Translations under genes and position numbers: made by a program | The notes under the pieces: model-generated | Told to the model about the DNA's origin: nothing | Seen by the model: only the letters and a program-made list of their open reading frames with translations | Databases searched by the model: none | Source of the DNA: Vicugna pacos | Taxonomy: Eukaryota > Chordata > Mammalia > Artiodactyla > Camelidae | Direction of reading: 5' to 3' | Assembly: GCF_048564905.1 (NCBI RefSeq) | Contig: NC_132989.1 | Location: 6,183,257-6,247,256 of the forward strand | DNA length: 64,000 nucleotides | Shown here: piece after piece, positions 24,113 through 35,689 of the stretch | Numbering within the stretch: position 1 is the stretch's first letter | How the letters are laid out: each line of letters opens with the position of its first letter

Positions 24113-24641
24113 CGCCACCAGATAATTCTGAGGTGCTGCTATCATTCCTGGTTCACAGATGAGTCAATACAAACTCGAGTTAGCTTGTTCCCAATTCATT
24201 GGAAGCAGGATTCAGACCCAAGCTTCTGCTCCCAGGGTAGGTGTCCTCTGCATGACAGCCTATAAAGTTCACAGCCTGGGATTCTGGACTGGGAGTGACC
24301 ATTGGTAGTGAAACCTCAAGCAATGAAAACCATGGTCTTCTTGTTCCCAGAAGAACTGGCAACGTTGGCTCGGCTCAGTGGAGAGAAACCAGGGGGGCTG
24401 TGGAATCAATAGTGGCTGAGTCAGAAAGCCAGCCACCAGGCATGTGTTTTCTATTGGTCTTTCAGGTGCCATCAGCAGGCAGGAAGACTGGGTACATGAA
24501 TGCAAGGCCCTTTGCTCTTTGTCACCCACTTCATTGTCACTGTAAGAGGCACTGCTACCACAAACCCAATGAAAGAGTTGCAGGGTCTTACGATTGCTCT
24601 GCAGGCGTAGATGCGTCTGCATACCCAGGAACAGGAAATGC

Positions 24642-24647
24642 AATAAA
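24642..24647 (+). terminator. Candidate ZNF496 polyadenylation signal
   Basis: This is the first AATAAA noticed after the stop codon, about 1.9 kb downstream, followed by T-rich sequence. A second candidate lies at 25357-25362. Neither can be confirmed from sequence alone. Confidence 0.4.
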
Positions 24648-25356
24648 ATCATTTAATCATACCTTACACGAGAAAAAACTGTTGGGACTCTTTGTTTCTA
24701 AACAGTTTGCCTTTTGGATTGATCTGCCAAAAGAAAAGAGAAAAATACGAATCCTGAAGGCCAAGGAAGTGGAAAATTCCAAATAAGCCAGATTCTTTGT
24801 ACATTTACCCCCACCCACCTGTGCACTCTTGCCCAAGGATTCCACTAAGGGGAAGGCTGTGAACCCACTCACTTCAAACATTTGTCTAAAAGAGAAACAC
24901 TGCTCTACTTGGTATATTATATATAAAATCGTATCATAAATAAGACAAAGGGAAGTAATGGAATTGAGACCTATGGGGAGGCTGTACGTCTGTTCAGTAC
25001 TCACCAAATATTTTGAGGGAGCCCCCCACTCATTGACCCACACCTGACCAAGGCACCTCGCTAATCAGAAGGTCACCTTGCCCCTGGGTTCAGAAACCTT
25101 CCTGGGTGATGTAGCTCAGATCCCAGGCTCTTCCCATGCAGAAGCGGCCAGTGAGGTTACCGGCGTGGAGGGCTCCTCCAGAAGACAGGAGCGCCGACCC
25201 GCTTGGTCCTTTCTCACCCTCCCTGGCTGGCTGGGCAGACAGGTGGGCTACGTCTCTACCTCGTCACGGATGTTCAGAGACCCCACATCTGAAAATCATG
25301 TGTCCCCCCTGTTCCTCTGATCCCTTGTCATTGTTCCCATAAACTCACAGGTGCAT

Positions 25357-25362
25357 AATAAA
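25357..25362 (+). terminator. Alternative distal polyadenylation signal
   Basis: AATAAA within GCATAATAAAAACTTG, about 2.6 kb after the ZNF496 stop. It could end a longer 3' UTR or belong to no gene. Confidence 0.3.
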
Positions 25363-25400
25363 AACTTGACTCGATGAATTAATATTCGTGTCAGACTCTT

Positions 25401-28299
25401 CATTTTGGTTAAAAAAATGTGCAGCACAGCTGAGAGAGTTAACTTGACAAGGAGAACCTGAGATGGGAGGATGCTGAAAATGGCCCCTCTGGATGTCAGG
25501 CATCATCTGGTGAAATTTTTAGGCCTCAAGATAGTTCTGGTCACCTGAAATGATTTCTCACCAGAGGAGAGAGGAAGTAACTGCTTCTTTACACCAGGAT
25601 GCATTCCTGGTCACATCACAGCCACCAACCTCTGCCATTTTAATGAATCCTCTGTCTCCCAACCTCTTGCCCCAGCTAGGAAGAACAAAGATGAGGCCAG
25701 TAGTGAGAAGGTACCTTGTCATTCCTAAGTTACATCATTGCACAGGTGGGAGACAAGGCACAAGGTCTGCCTTGGACTTGGAGGTTGGTCCTTGTCAAAA
25801 GTGGAGTTTTGATCAGGCACAAACACTTCTGCTTGCAGCAAAATGTAGAGAATTAGATGACACTTACGTCACCTCCTCAGTTCCATCAAACAAGCTGAGG
25901 TACATTTCTTATTAGCAACAAAATTTGATAACTGTCTTGTCCTAAAAGTAACGGTCAGTGCCCATCAGTGCTCCAACACAAACAAATCTACAGGTTAGGT
26001 AACATGAATGAGAAGGCAGTGTAGCCAGGAAGGGAGCACTGGGGGGGGGAAGACTGGATGACCAGGCTCTCCTGCAGTCCTGTCCCACGGCTAAGGCATC
26101 CCGCGTCCGCAGGCTGGTTATTAGGGATCATAAGTTCAAGGGCAAAGCCTGGGGTTCCATTTATACCTACTTTGATCATCCCATTACCAATTGGGAAATT
26201 TATCTTCTCTCTCAGCCATAGCCTATAACCGAGGTACCAGGATTAACGTGCATATAATCACCAAGGTCCACTGCAGGGTTATCAATTCTCCATAAGAAGA
26301 TGCAGAACTCTTTTAAGAAGAAATGGAAGAGCAGATTCCTCAGAAATACAGAGAAGTGAGAAAGGCCAGGCTTACCTTGCATGACTTGGCTACGGCCAAG
26401 GCTGTCACAGGCAGGCTGGTAACCCCCGCAAGACAAAGCAGTGTCTCCTCACACACAACTAAATGGCAGGGGATTACTCTTTTCCCATCATCTGCTAAAA
26501 AAAACAATTTGGTACAGTTGTGTCTATGCTAGCCTACTGTATGCAGGTCTTTTTACGTCTCGTCAGAAGAGGATCTGGGGTAGGAAAGAGTATAAACTCA
26601 GGTGGCAACCATGCCAACACTTTGCATCTTCAGCAAACATTAACTTGTTGAGTTACAGGCAAGGGGAGTTGGGGATGGAGTTGGCTAAGAGTGGCTGGAC
26701 GAAATTTATCTTGGTCTCCTCTTTGGCCGCTCATATTTTGGCCGAGCTAAAATGGCTCGGCTGATGTTAAGATGATATTCTGCGGTGATGATCTGAAAAC
26801 CTAACTAGCAACTTCCTCTGACCATCTGCTCAGGAAGCAAGGCGTCTGACCAGATGTGCACTCACCAGATTGACAGAAGCCGAACCGGGTGCTCCAGCAA
26901 AGATGGCCACCGAGGTGGGAGAGCCCAGGGGCCCCGCAACTGTAAGGCAGTCTCCGGTCCCTGTGGAGGTTTTCATGTGGCTGCTTTTGGTGACAGCAGA
27001 GAACTTCAGCTTGGGCACACTCTGTCCTGTGAGAAAGTGTTAAGCAGGTGGGCAGTCGTGGGGTTCAGAGAGGCTGAGCATGGACACAGTTCGTAGTCAG
27101 AAGGAAGAGGGTGGGCGCATACCTGGTTCACTGTCTCAATGCTTTCTCCACGGCTTACCACCACGGGCAGAGACCTCCTTGCGTTCACCTGTTTACATCA
27201 TCAGCTCAGGGCTGGATACAAAATGAGATCTTGTAAAAGGTGCACTTCATCACTTCTGCCCTCCCAAGAGAGACTGGACTCCTAGTGGAACAGCGGCTTG
27301 GACACCGGCTTGGTCAGGTGCTGAGAAGAGCCTGCTGCCATCCTGACGCCGATTCTCTGACACCAACCGGGTGTCCACTGTGGACCGGGAGTGTTGCCCA
27401 CCATTCCAGTAAACAAAGCATCTTGCCCGTTATTCTGCAAAACAAGGGTCAAGCCACCAGCCACTGCAGCTCCACCCTCCTACTGTGCACTCTGAAGGGA
27501 ATTCAGGATACAGAAAAACAGGAAGAACTATGTGCTTTGGACACTGGCCCTGTATGTTAAGATGCTTATCTAAGGCATAATTTCACTGAGCCCAGATTCT
27601 TGCATCTTCCCATCCTTAGAAAAGTGCTAAAATCATTAACTTGAGATGCCTGTGTTCACTGCCCCATTAGGAGGGACAATCTGAGATCATGGAACACATG
27701 AGTTTTATTTTTTGTCACTGTTTTGGGTGGAGGTGAGATTTTTTTTTAGAGTTGGGTTTTAAGAAGCAGAGGAAAACAAGTTACTTTTTTTTGCTGGCCA
27801 CTTGGGAAGAAGCCGAAGACAAAGGCTTGTCTGAAGCCAGACAGCCTCCTCGTCCCTGAACCGGAGCTCATCTCCTTTGGGGAAGGCCCTTCCCTCCTGA
27901 GGAGGTCAGTGCAACGGCCCAGGTGCTTCCTCCCGGCTCCGTTTTAGAGAGCTCTCTTAGCAACAGTGACCCCATTCCCCCCCACATTTCTCCCTTTTCA
28001 TCGAGACCTTTCTTTGGAAAGCATCGGTGATAAACCATTTAGTTATTTGTTATTGGCGTCAACTTCCTTGATGCTGGGAAGGCTCGTTATCAGAGAGTCA
28101 TGTCCCACGGAGGAAGAAAGAGGAATGCTTTTAGAGAGCTCTTGGCCACATTTGGGCAGCAAGGAGCCATCTAGGAAGTGAGTCTTAGGTGGTGTTCGAA
28201 ATAGGAGGAATTAATGATCTTCATAAGGAGGAAGCTTACAGGAGTGGTCAGTTCTCTCTAGACACCAACCCATCATTACTCCTGTGGAGGATGTCACAG
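25401..28299. other. Intergenic block, no named repeat or gene
   Basis: This moderately GC-rich block stands out from the AT-rich repeats that follow. Minus-strand frames of about 60 codons lie close together at 27282-27464, 27006-27188 and 26830-27018, with splice-like borders discussed in the findings. A plus-strand frame of 121 codons starts at 25550. None resembles a protein I know. Confidence 0.35.
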
Positions 28300-31139
28300 C
28301 ACAGCAGTGAGAGACGCAAAGAATAAACAGTTTAATGTGATTTCAAAATTAGTCTAGTTTCAATAAACTTGGCCTGATAATTTACATAAGTGTAAGAAGA
28401 ATAGTAATTAATCATATAGGCTCTTTTAAATTTACTTCACTAGAACTTTTCCCAAGGAATCTCAGATTGAACTTTTAAAGGCCTCTCGAGGCCAGGAAAG
28501 CTAAGCCAACAATTGCCATCAGACTTTACCTGCAATAACTATAGATTTGGGAGAATTCCTGTCTTCTTTAGGTTCCCACAATATCTTGGAGTTCCTGCAC
28601 CTGCCATAAAGTGACTTTCCTTACTCACCTGGTTTGGCTGCTGGGAACCCTGTAAGCAAGGTACCAGGCCGATTTTTCAAGGGTCTTTATTGACTCCATA
28701 AAGTCAGTCTTTGTTCCTTAAAGCTGACTGATCGTATGTGAGTTAATGCATGTCTCAGTCGAATATGACGTACCAGTCAAAGCCTTGGTATTACAACCAT
28801 TGTTTCCAATTGTGTCCTGTTGTAAAGAGAACAGATTCTTACTGAGCTTATTTAAATAACTCTATTGCCATGAAAATAAGAACACTTATTAAGAGTTTCC
28901 AAATTCTAGAGGAATAGGCAGGAAGAAAAAGATAAATGTTTTATCTTTGTTTGCAAAGGTCTACTTTATCAAATTGCTGCATGTCACAGATAGCTTGAGA
29001 GAACAGGTTTCCTTAAATCTGGAAGAGCAAAACACAAAAGAACCAGCAATGCTTAAAACAAAAAGTCATACAAATTATTCTATCCTCATCAGTTTATTCA
29101 GTTCCATGCAATTTGTTCTTGATCTTGATCTTCTGTTAGCAGTTTTATGAAGCTATCAATTTCTCTGTTAGAGTTCTATAAATTCTTAACCAGTTCAATG
29201 GTATGATCCAAAAGTTTATCAGAAACCTGTACTCTAGAGTAAGTGTCCTTTTCATGAACCTTACTGAATTTAAAACATATTTGTAAAAGCATCGGAGCAA
29301 AACAATGACTCTGTAAATTACAGAAGACAAAAATTTTCATTATTGAAGATCTGAGAGTTCATTGTAATGGAATTGACAAGGCAGTTTGGTTATTTCTGGG
29401 ACAAACTACTTTAAAATAATACATAGAATTATGAATAATAACATTATACCAGGACATACCAGATTTCCAGGAATCGCACACACTTTCTGAAATACTGTAA
29501 CATATACCTGTATACAGACACAACATGAAGAAGCCTTGTTTGCTTTTATTTGACAGTGTTTCCCATGTAACTTAACAGATCAAGTAAGTCTAACTACTTA
29601 AACATCTTTCTTTTTGTAAGAAGAGAGAACAGACCTTGAGATATATCAGGGGCCCTCTGAAATAGCTCATATCTCAAAGTTACTTGTAAGTCAAAAATTC
29701 ATTTAGAATTAAGATTCTTGGAAATTTGTTAAAATATCTAAAAGTTTTAAAAACACTTAGATAGAATCACAGGTCACTGTGAAACAACCAAAATGACAAA
29801 GACTTCACAAACATAGAAGGTTATATGGTTCTAAGAAAAACTTAACTCTTTTAATATCAAGAGGACTAGGTTTACTTAAGTAATCAAAGACCTGATAAAA
29901 CAATATAGAACACAAGTATTCTGACAAGACAGAAGATTTTTTTTTTCTACCTAGGCATATTACCTAAAGGTAAAGAAAACCTTTGATTACAGTTTCTCAT
30001 TAAGACCAGAACAATAATCTAAGAAAACTTTTTCCTTTTAACAGAGAGAAAAAGCTAATTTTAATTTTACACCAGGTTACTTTTGATATTAAAACTCATT
30101 TACTTAATTTAATGTATTCCAGGTTTAGCTAGTCCTGACAACACATAAAATTCCTTTATAAAGATTCTCTTTTCCACAAACCTCGTACAACTTTATATAT
30201 CCATTTTATTTGTACCTTGTTTTCCTTCCCATTTAGAAACAACCAGCTTTAGGAAAAAAATTCTTTTCCCTTAACAAATGCATTTCCTTTCCTTATACCT
30301 TTAAAAAATTCCTTGCACACAAAGATATTATCCTTATTAATATTAGCAGCTCCAATTACATATATTAATTAGGATTTTTAACTCTTAAAAACCTTAATTT
30401 ATAGTAAAAACTAAGAAGTAAGCAGTTGTGAACTATTTGTTATATATGTATTTTTTTGGATTGGCAAACTTATGAATACATTTTATTATTTCTAGACATA
30501 GACATTTCCTCAAAGCATAATTTTTTCTTACAATGTGGTACAAGATAGGTTTCTAATAGACCCAAATATCTTTAGTTTTTCTGTAATAAGACAAAAGTAG
30601 GTCAATTTAGACCTGTTTAGCAATTATTATTTCAATATTTTATCTTATTTGGAAATGATCTAGCCACTCAATGAATTCCCATTAACTTAGCAAAATATTA
30701 AAGTTTCAAGTCACCAAAAGACTGTGGAAGTTATTTTTAAGTAGTCATAGCATAAAACATAATTATTCTTAAAGAATTCACCTAAAAACTTGTATACCAA
30801 TTACATTTAATTTAGTTATAAAATCTCATTATACAGTTATGTTTCTTGGAGGCAAATTCTGTTAACACATAACATAAACTTACTGGACTTTTAGTAAACC
30901 TAGGTATAATCAAAGTATTATACTTTGTGTTGATAACTCTAATGTCCATATTAATTAAAACAACAATCTCAAACTCTCTTTAGTACCAAATATTTTCCCA
31001 GATCACATGAACCTGACATTTATTTGAGTTAATTTCTATTATACTTCTGAGAGTGTACTCAATTTATATGGTACTTGTTTGCTTTAAATCAATTAAATAG
31101 AAATCATTTTCAAATTAACTTTGATAATACCACCCAGAG

Positions 31140-31216
31140 GTGGGAAAATGCCGTATCTAAAATGTGCATGTTCCTGGGTTCAATCCCCAGTACTTCCATT
31201 TAAAAAAAAAAAAAAA
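31140..31216 (+). repeat. Truncated Vic-1-type SINE
   Basis: Only the 3' part is clear: CCTGGGTTCAATCCCCAGTA followed by a run of about 15 A. The first box is decayed. It sits inside the LTR-element fossil. Confidence 0.7.
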
Positions 31217-32059
31217 GGTAGCAATTTTATGAACCACAACTATTTGTAATACACATGGAGAAAAATAAAATTATTAAAAAATTATTAAAAACATCAACAA
31301 AATTTTAAAAATAAAATGTGCGTGCATACCTGTACATACAGACAGACAGGCACAGACAGAGATCTAAGTTTGCATTTTAAAACTTTGCTTATGAATCTGG
31401 TGTGATACAGAACTCCCTAGTTTATAAATAACAGTAGAATAAATCGTCTACTAGCTCAGGCATTTGTGAAGACTTTTAACATATGCATATATGCTTGACA
31501 ATTTTAAGAAGGCTGTTTGGGAAAGAGGGTTCTCTTAGTAGTTTGTGTTTTAAAAGGCCTCTCTTCCTTTTTTTACCCCCCTTGTAAGTATTAGGACTTG
31601 GAGATGGTCTAGGTAAGAGTTCCTATAGAGGTGACAAGACTTTGGAGATAAACAGAGGATGTTATGGGTGAAAGTTGAATTTCCTCTACAGCTGCATTTC
31701 CAGTCTTGCAAAAATTTGTGATTTGTAACTTAAATTACATCATTGGTAGATCCACCCATCCAACTGCGTTATGCCTGGTTTTAAAAGGAGTTGTTACAGG
31801 AGGGGTAGTATGGCTAACCTTCTATGGAGGATCAACCTCAGCATTATAAAAAGGAAGTTCAGAGAGAGATGAGTAGCAAAGAGAAGAACATCGTGGTGGA
31901 CATTCAGAGGAAGAGGAAGGATCAGAGGAAGCTAGAGAGAGATTCTGCTCAGAAGCCTCAGAGGATTTTTCCAATTTAGAAATCCTTTGAGAAAATTGTG
32001 AATTATTGCTTTCTCTGAGGGAAGCAATAGTGGATTCATTATTACATGTGGAGGCCTCA

Positions 32060-32185
32060 GAACACCAACTGAAATGTGCTTCTCATGGTAATCATTGTGT
32101 TATGTACAGAAATATCAAATCACTATGATGTGCACCTGCAACTAATGTAGTGTTGTAGACCAATTATACTTCAATTAAAAAAGTG
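32060..32185 (+). repeat. L1 3' tail fragment
   Basis: It ends GTAGACCAATTATACTTCAA plus an A-run, the plus-strand L1 tail seen elsewhere in the window. It is a short insertion within the LTR-element fossil. Confidence 0.6.
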
Positions 32186-32678
32186 TTCCCCATTCTTGTT
32201 GTTTTGTTCCAGAGCTTTTCTCTGAGTGCACAAATAAACTAATTTAGGATTCCCAAATGAGCCTCAAGTTGGCCAATTTAATTGTAAATCATCTCAGGTA
32301 GTTATAGTCTGGTGAAATTAATACTTGCAGAATGAGGGCCCAAAGTCTTGTATATAAAACAAGTTCCAGAAGAAGCTGCTTCGCAGCCTTCCCCTTATAC
32401 AGTGAACTTCCCATCGTTCCAAAAATAATTACTCACAAAGACAAAACAGGAAATATAGTCCTGAGGACAGAAGCCACTGCAGAGGACATCTAAATAAGCT
32501 AGAACCTCTACCAAGGCAGGGTATTCAGGTGTAGGAGGAGTTACCTCTACAATCCAGGATCACTGAGGAGACTCTCTATGCTATCTTGTCAATGAATTCT
32601 TGTAGGTCCCTTACTCAAATCAGTGGTGGTGCTGGAGGAGGGGACAGGTTGCTCTATATCTCACTTCTGACACCATAA

Positions 32679-32880
32679 TGTTGACCATAAAAAAAATAAA
32701 CAAAACCACACACACAGAGAAGGGTACAAATTGGTTTATTTGGGAATCTTAGAAATTGCAATTTAGGAGACATATTTGGGCAAAATGAAGTATTCTGGGG
32801 AAGAGAAAGAGTAAGGGGTTTATAAAGGCAGAAGTCTCAAGGCTGTTAGAGGGTCGTCTTGAAATACAGCATCAGCTTTT
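32679..32880 (-). mobile_element. LTR fragment (5' LTR edge of the 28-32 kb fossil)
   Basis: On the minus strand a TTTATAAACCCC box, an AAATAAACC polyadenylation-type motif and a TGTGTGTGTGG stretch lead to a CA end at 32679. The part right of about 32880 is replaced by L1, so the LTR is incomplete here. It is old and non-coding. Confidence 0.5.
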
Positions 32881-34685
32881 CTATTTCTGCAAAAAAGACC
32901 ATTGAAATTTTAATAACAATTGCACTGAATGCATTTATAAATTTATGTATTACTGCCATTCTAACAATAATAACTTCTAATCCATGAACATGGGTTGTCT
33001 TTCGATTTATTTATGTCTTTTCAAATTTCTTTCAGCAGTGTTTTGTAGACTGCAGCGTACAACGATTTCATTTCTTTGGTGAATCTTATTTTTAGTTTTT
33101 TTTTAATCCACTTAAAATGGAATGGTTTTATTAATTTCCTTTTTGGATTGCTAGTCTACAGGCACGCAACTGATTTCTGTATGGTAAAAAGAAAGCTGTC
33201 TGCAACTTGACTGAATTTCCTCATTAGGTCTAACGGTTGTTGTGGGTTCTTTAGGATTTTCTACGTATAAGATTATGCCAACTTTGAATTGGGTTAATTT
33301 ACTTCTTCTTTTCCTTTTGAATGATTGTTATTTCCTTTTCCTGCCTACTTGCTCTGGTTATGGCTTCAGTATATGTCAAACAGAAATGCTGAAAGTGAGC
33401 ATCCATATTCTCTTGCTGATCTCAGAGGGAAGATATCAGTTTCCAATATTGAGTAAGATGTTAGCTGCGGGCTTTTTACAAATGCCCACATCATGTTGGG
33501 GAATTTCCTTTCTATTCTTAGTTTAACTTTTTAAATTATGAAAATGTTTTGGATTTTGTAAAATACTTTTACTATATTAATTGAGATAATTATGTGGTTT
33601 TTTTCCTTCTTTATTCTGTTAATCTGGTGTATTACATTGATTGATTTTTGTATGTTCATCCAGATTTGAATTCCTGGGATAAGTCCCACTGGTCATGTTT
33701 CATACTCTTTTAAAAATGTTGCCAGATTCAGTCTGCTAGTATTTCGTTAAGGCATTTGCATTTATATTTACAAGGGATTTGGTCTACAGATTTCTTTTCT
33801 TTTAATGTCTTTGTCTGGCTTTCATATTAGGCCAGATACTTCTGGCTTCACAGAATGAATTAGGAAGTCTTTTCTCCTCTTCTATTTTTTGGGAAGAGTT
33901 TTAGAAGACTGATGTTAATTTTTCTTTACATGATGGACAGAATTCACCAGTGACACTATCTGGTACTGGCTGTTTCTTTCTTGGGAGGTTTTGGTAACTG
34001 ATTCAGTCTCCTAACTTGTTGTAAGTGTATTCAGGTTGCCTATTTCTTCGTGAGACTATTTGGATAATTTGCATCATTCTTGGGTTTTGTTCATTTCATC
34101 TAAGTTATCTAGTCTGTTGTTGTATAATTCATCATTAGTATTCTCTTATCATTATTTTTACTTATTTTAGGTGGATAGTAATGTCCCCTCTTAAATTTAT
34201 GATTTAGTAATTTGAGTCTTCTCTTTTCTTAATCAATCCAGTTAAAGTTCTGTCCATTTTGTTGACCTTTCAAAGAAACAACACGAGATTCTGTTGATTT
34301 TCTCTTTTCAAGATTTCTCTCTGCTCTAATCTGTATTATTCTCCTCCTTCGTCTATCTTTGTGTTTAGTTTGATCTTCTTTTTCTAGTTCCTTAAAGTGA
34401 AATGTTACGTTATTGATCTTAGGTCTGTTTTTCTTTCTAATACAGAGTTTTACATTGACAAAATTTTCTCCAAGCACCGCTTGTGCTGCATTTATAAGTA
34501 TCGTTCTATTTCATTTTCGTTCCTATGAAATTATTTTCCTGATTTTTCTTGTTCTTCCTTTTTTGACACATGGTTAAGAGCGTGTTGTTTCATTCCACAT
34601 ATTTGTGCATTTTCTAGTTTTTATATATAAATGATTTTTCATTTTATTTTATTGTGGTGGGACAAGATACTTAAGATAATTGGCC
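32881..34685 (-). repeat. L1 ORF2 fragment, minus strand
   Basis: The plus sequence is the reverse complement of the L1 ORF2 middle. It covers the finger/RT region, with GCACTGAATGCATTTATAAA and ATTCCTGGGATAAGTCCCAC landmarks, and upstream parts. It is full of breaks and has no 3' end of its own. Confidence 0.8.
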
Positions 34686-35689
34686 AGTTTCTAAAGAAAG
34701 TACACAGTTTCCCTGGGAGAGTGGCATTCAAACGGAAATCAGCCTATCCAGAGCTCATACCCCCACCTCCTCCTTTTTGGACCCTTATGTTCTGAAACAT
34801 GAATCATCCTAGGGCCAGATACCAGACAAGTAGAATAGCTCCTACATCCCACAATTTGTGAAATTATCCAAGCTTGCCAAATCTAAGCTTGCTCATCCTG
34901 GTTTATTCTTTTCTTCTCACAATAAACTTCTTGCCTACATTTTCCCCTTGCTCATTGTACCTCCTGACTGACACCAGTGCTTTCCTGCTTTCCTGAGTGG
35001 TCCCCCTGTGACATGGCCTGGCCACTTCTCATGGTATCTATGTGTATGACATACTGTTTTTTCAATGGCAACTGTCTCCTAATCTGTTGATCTTCCATAG
35101 CTAAATAATAATAATAAAAGCTATACTTTAAAGCACACTTCAGTTTTGACAATTTTAAGTTATTCTGCTCTTTTATAGCTCTAGTCTTCCCCCTTTATTT
35201 GTTGTTTTCACAGATTATATTGTTGTATGCATTTAGGTCTTAAATCTGGTAGGAAAGCATTTCTTGACAAGTGGTTTTTTTGTTTCTATTAAGGTACCTA
35301 ATTTGTTGATTTTCTGTGAAGCAAAAGGGATAGAATCCTGGGTGGCCTATTATTGTTAGGAACATCCTTAAAAGAGGAAAACGGCAGCATCAGAGGTCCT
35401 TCTGCTAGCCCTCAGACAGCTAGCTACCATGTTATGCAGGAACTAAATGCTAAGGAACCAAGAGCAAATCCTTAGAACTGAGAGCAAGAAGACAAAATAA
35501 TGCCTCCAAATACGTCAGGGATCTTGAGTACCTAGCTAGCCAACACCGTGATTTCAGATTCTGTAGGACCCAACTAAAATGTTCTTGACGTCTGACCACA
35601 AACTATGACTTAATCAATTGGAGTAATTTTTAAACTGCTAAGCTCATGCTAATTTGTTACACGGCAATGTAAAAGTAACACAGCTGACG
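34686..35689. other. Unresolved repeat-like block
   Basis: 34690-35110 has LTR-like features (CAATAAACTTCTTGCC) but no clear ends. 35290-35690 ends with GCTAATTTGTTACACGGCAA, which resembles the 3' edge of an MLT1-type LTR in plus orientation. Both are too decayed to assign firmly. Confidence 0.3.

Larger units (their letters stand above)
24113..25400. other. ZNF496 distal 3' UTR or flank, with overlapping chance frames
   Basis: Two frames overlap here, 163 codons on the plus strand (24295-24786) and 127 on the minus strand (24269-24652). Neither resembles a family I know and neither has supporting context. The sequence is probably UTR or intergenic. Confidence 0.4.
28300..32678 (-). mobile_element. 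Probable LTR-retroelement internal fossil, AT-rich
   Basis: On the minus strand the sequence just inside the LTR edge at 32679 reads TTATGGTGTCAGAAGTGAGA. This resembles the leader that follows the LTR in ERVL/MaLR-like elements. The next few hundred bases are Ser/Pro-rich in type, as a gag region can be. The rest is AT-rich with no useful frame and many breaks. The element is old and dead, its left limit is a guess, and the family is not assigned. Confidence 0.4.
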
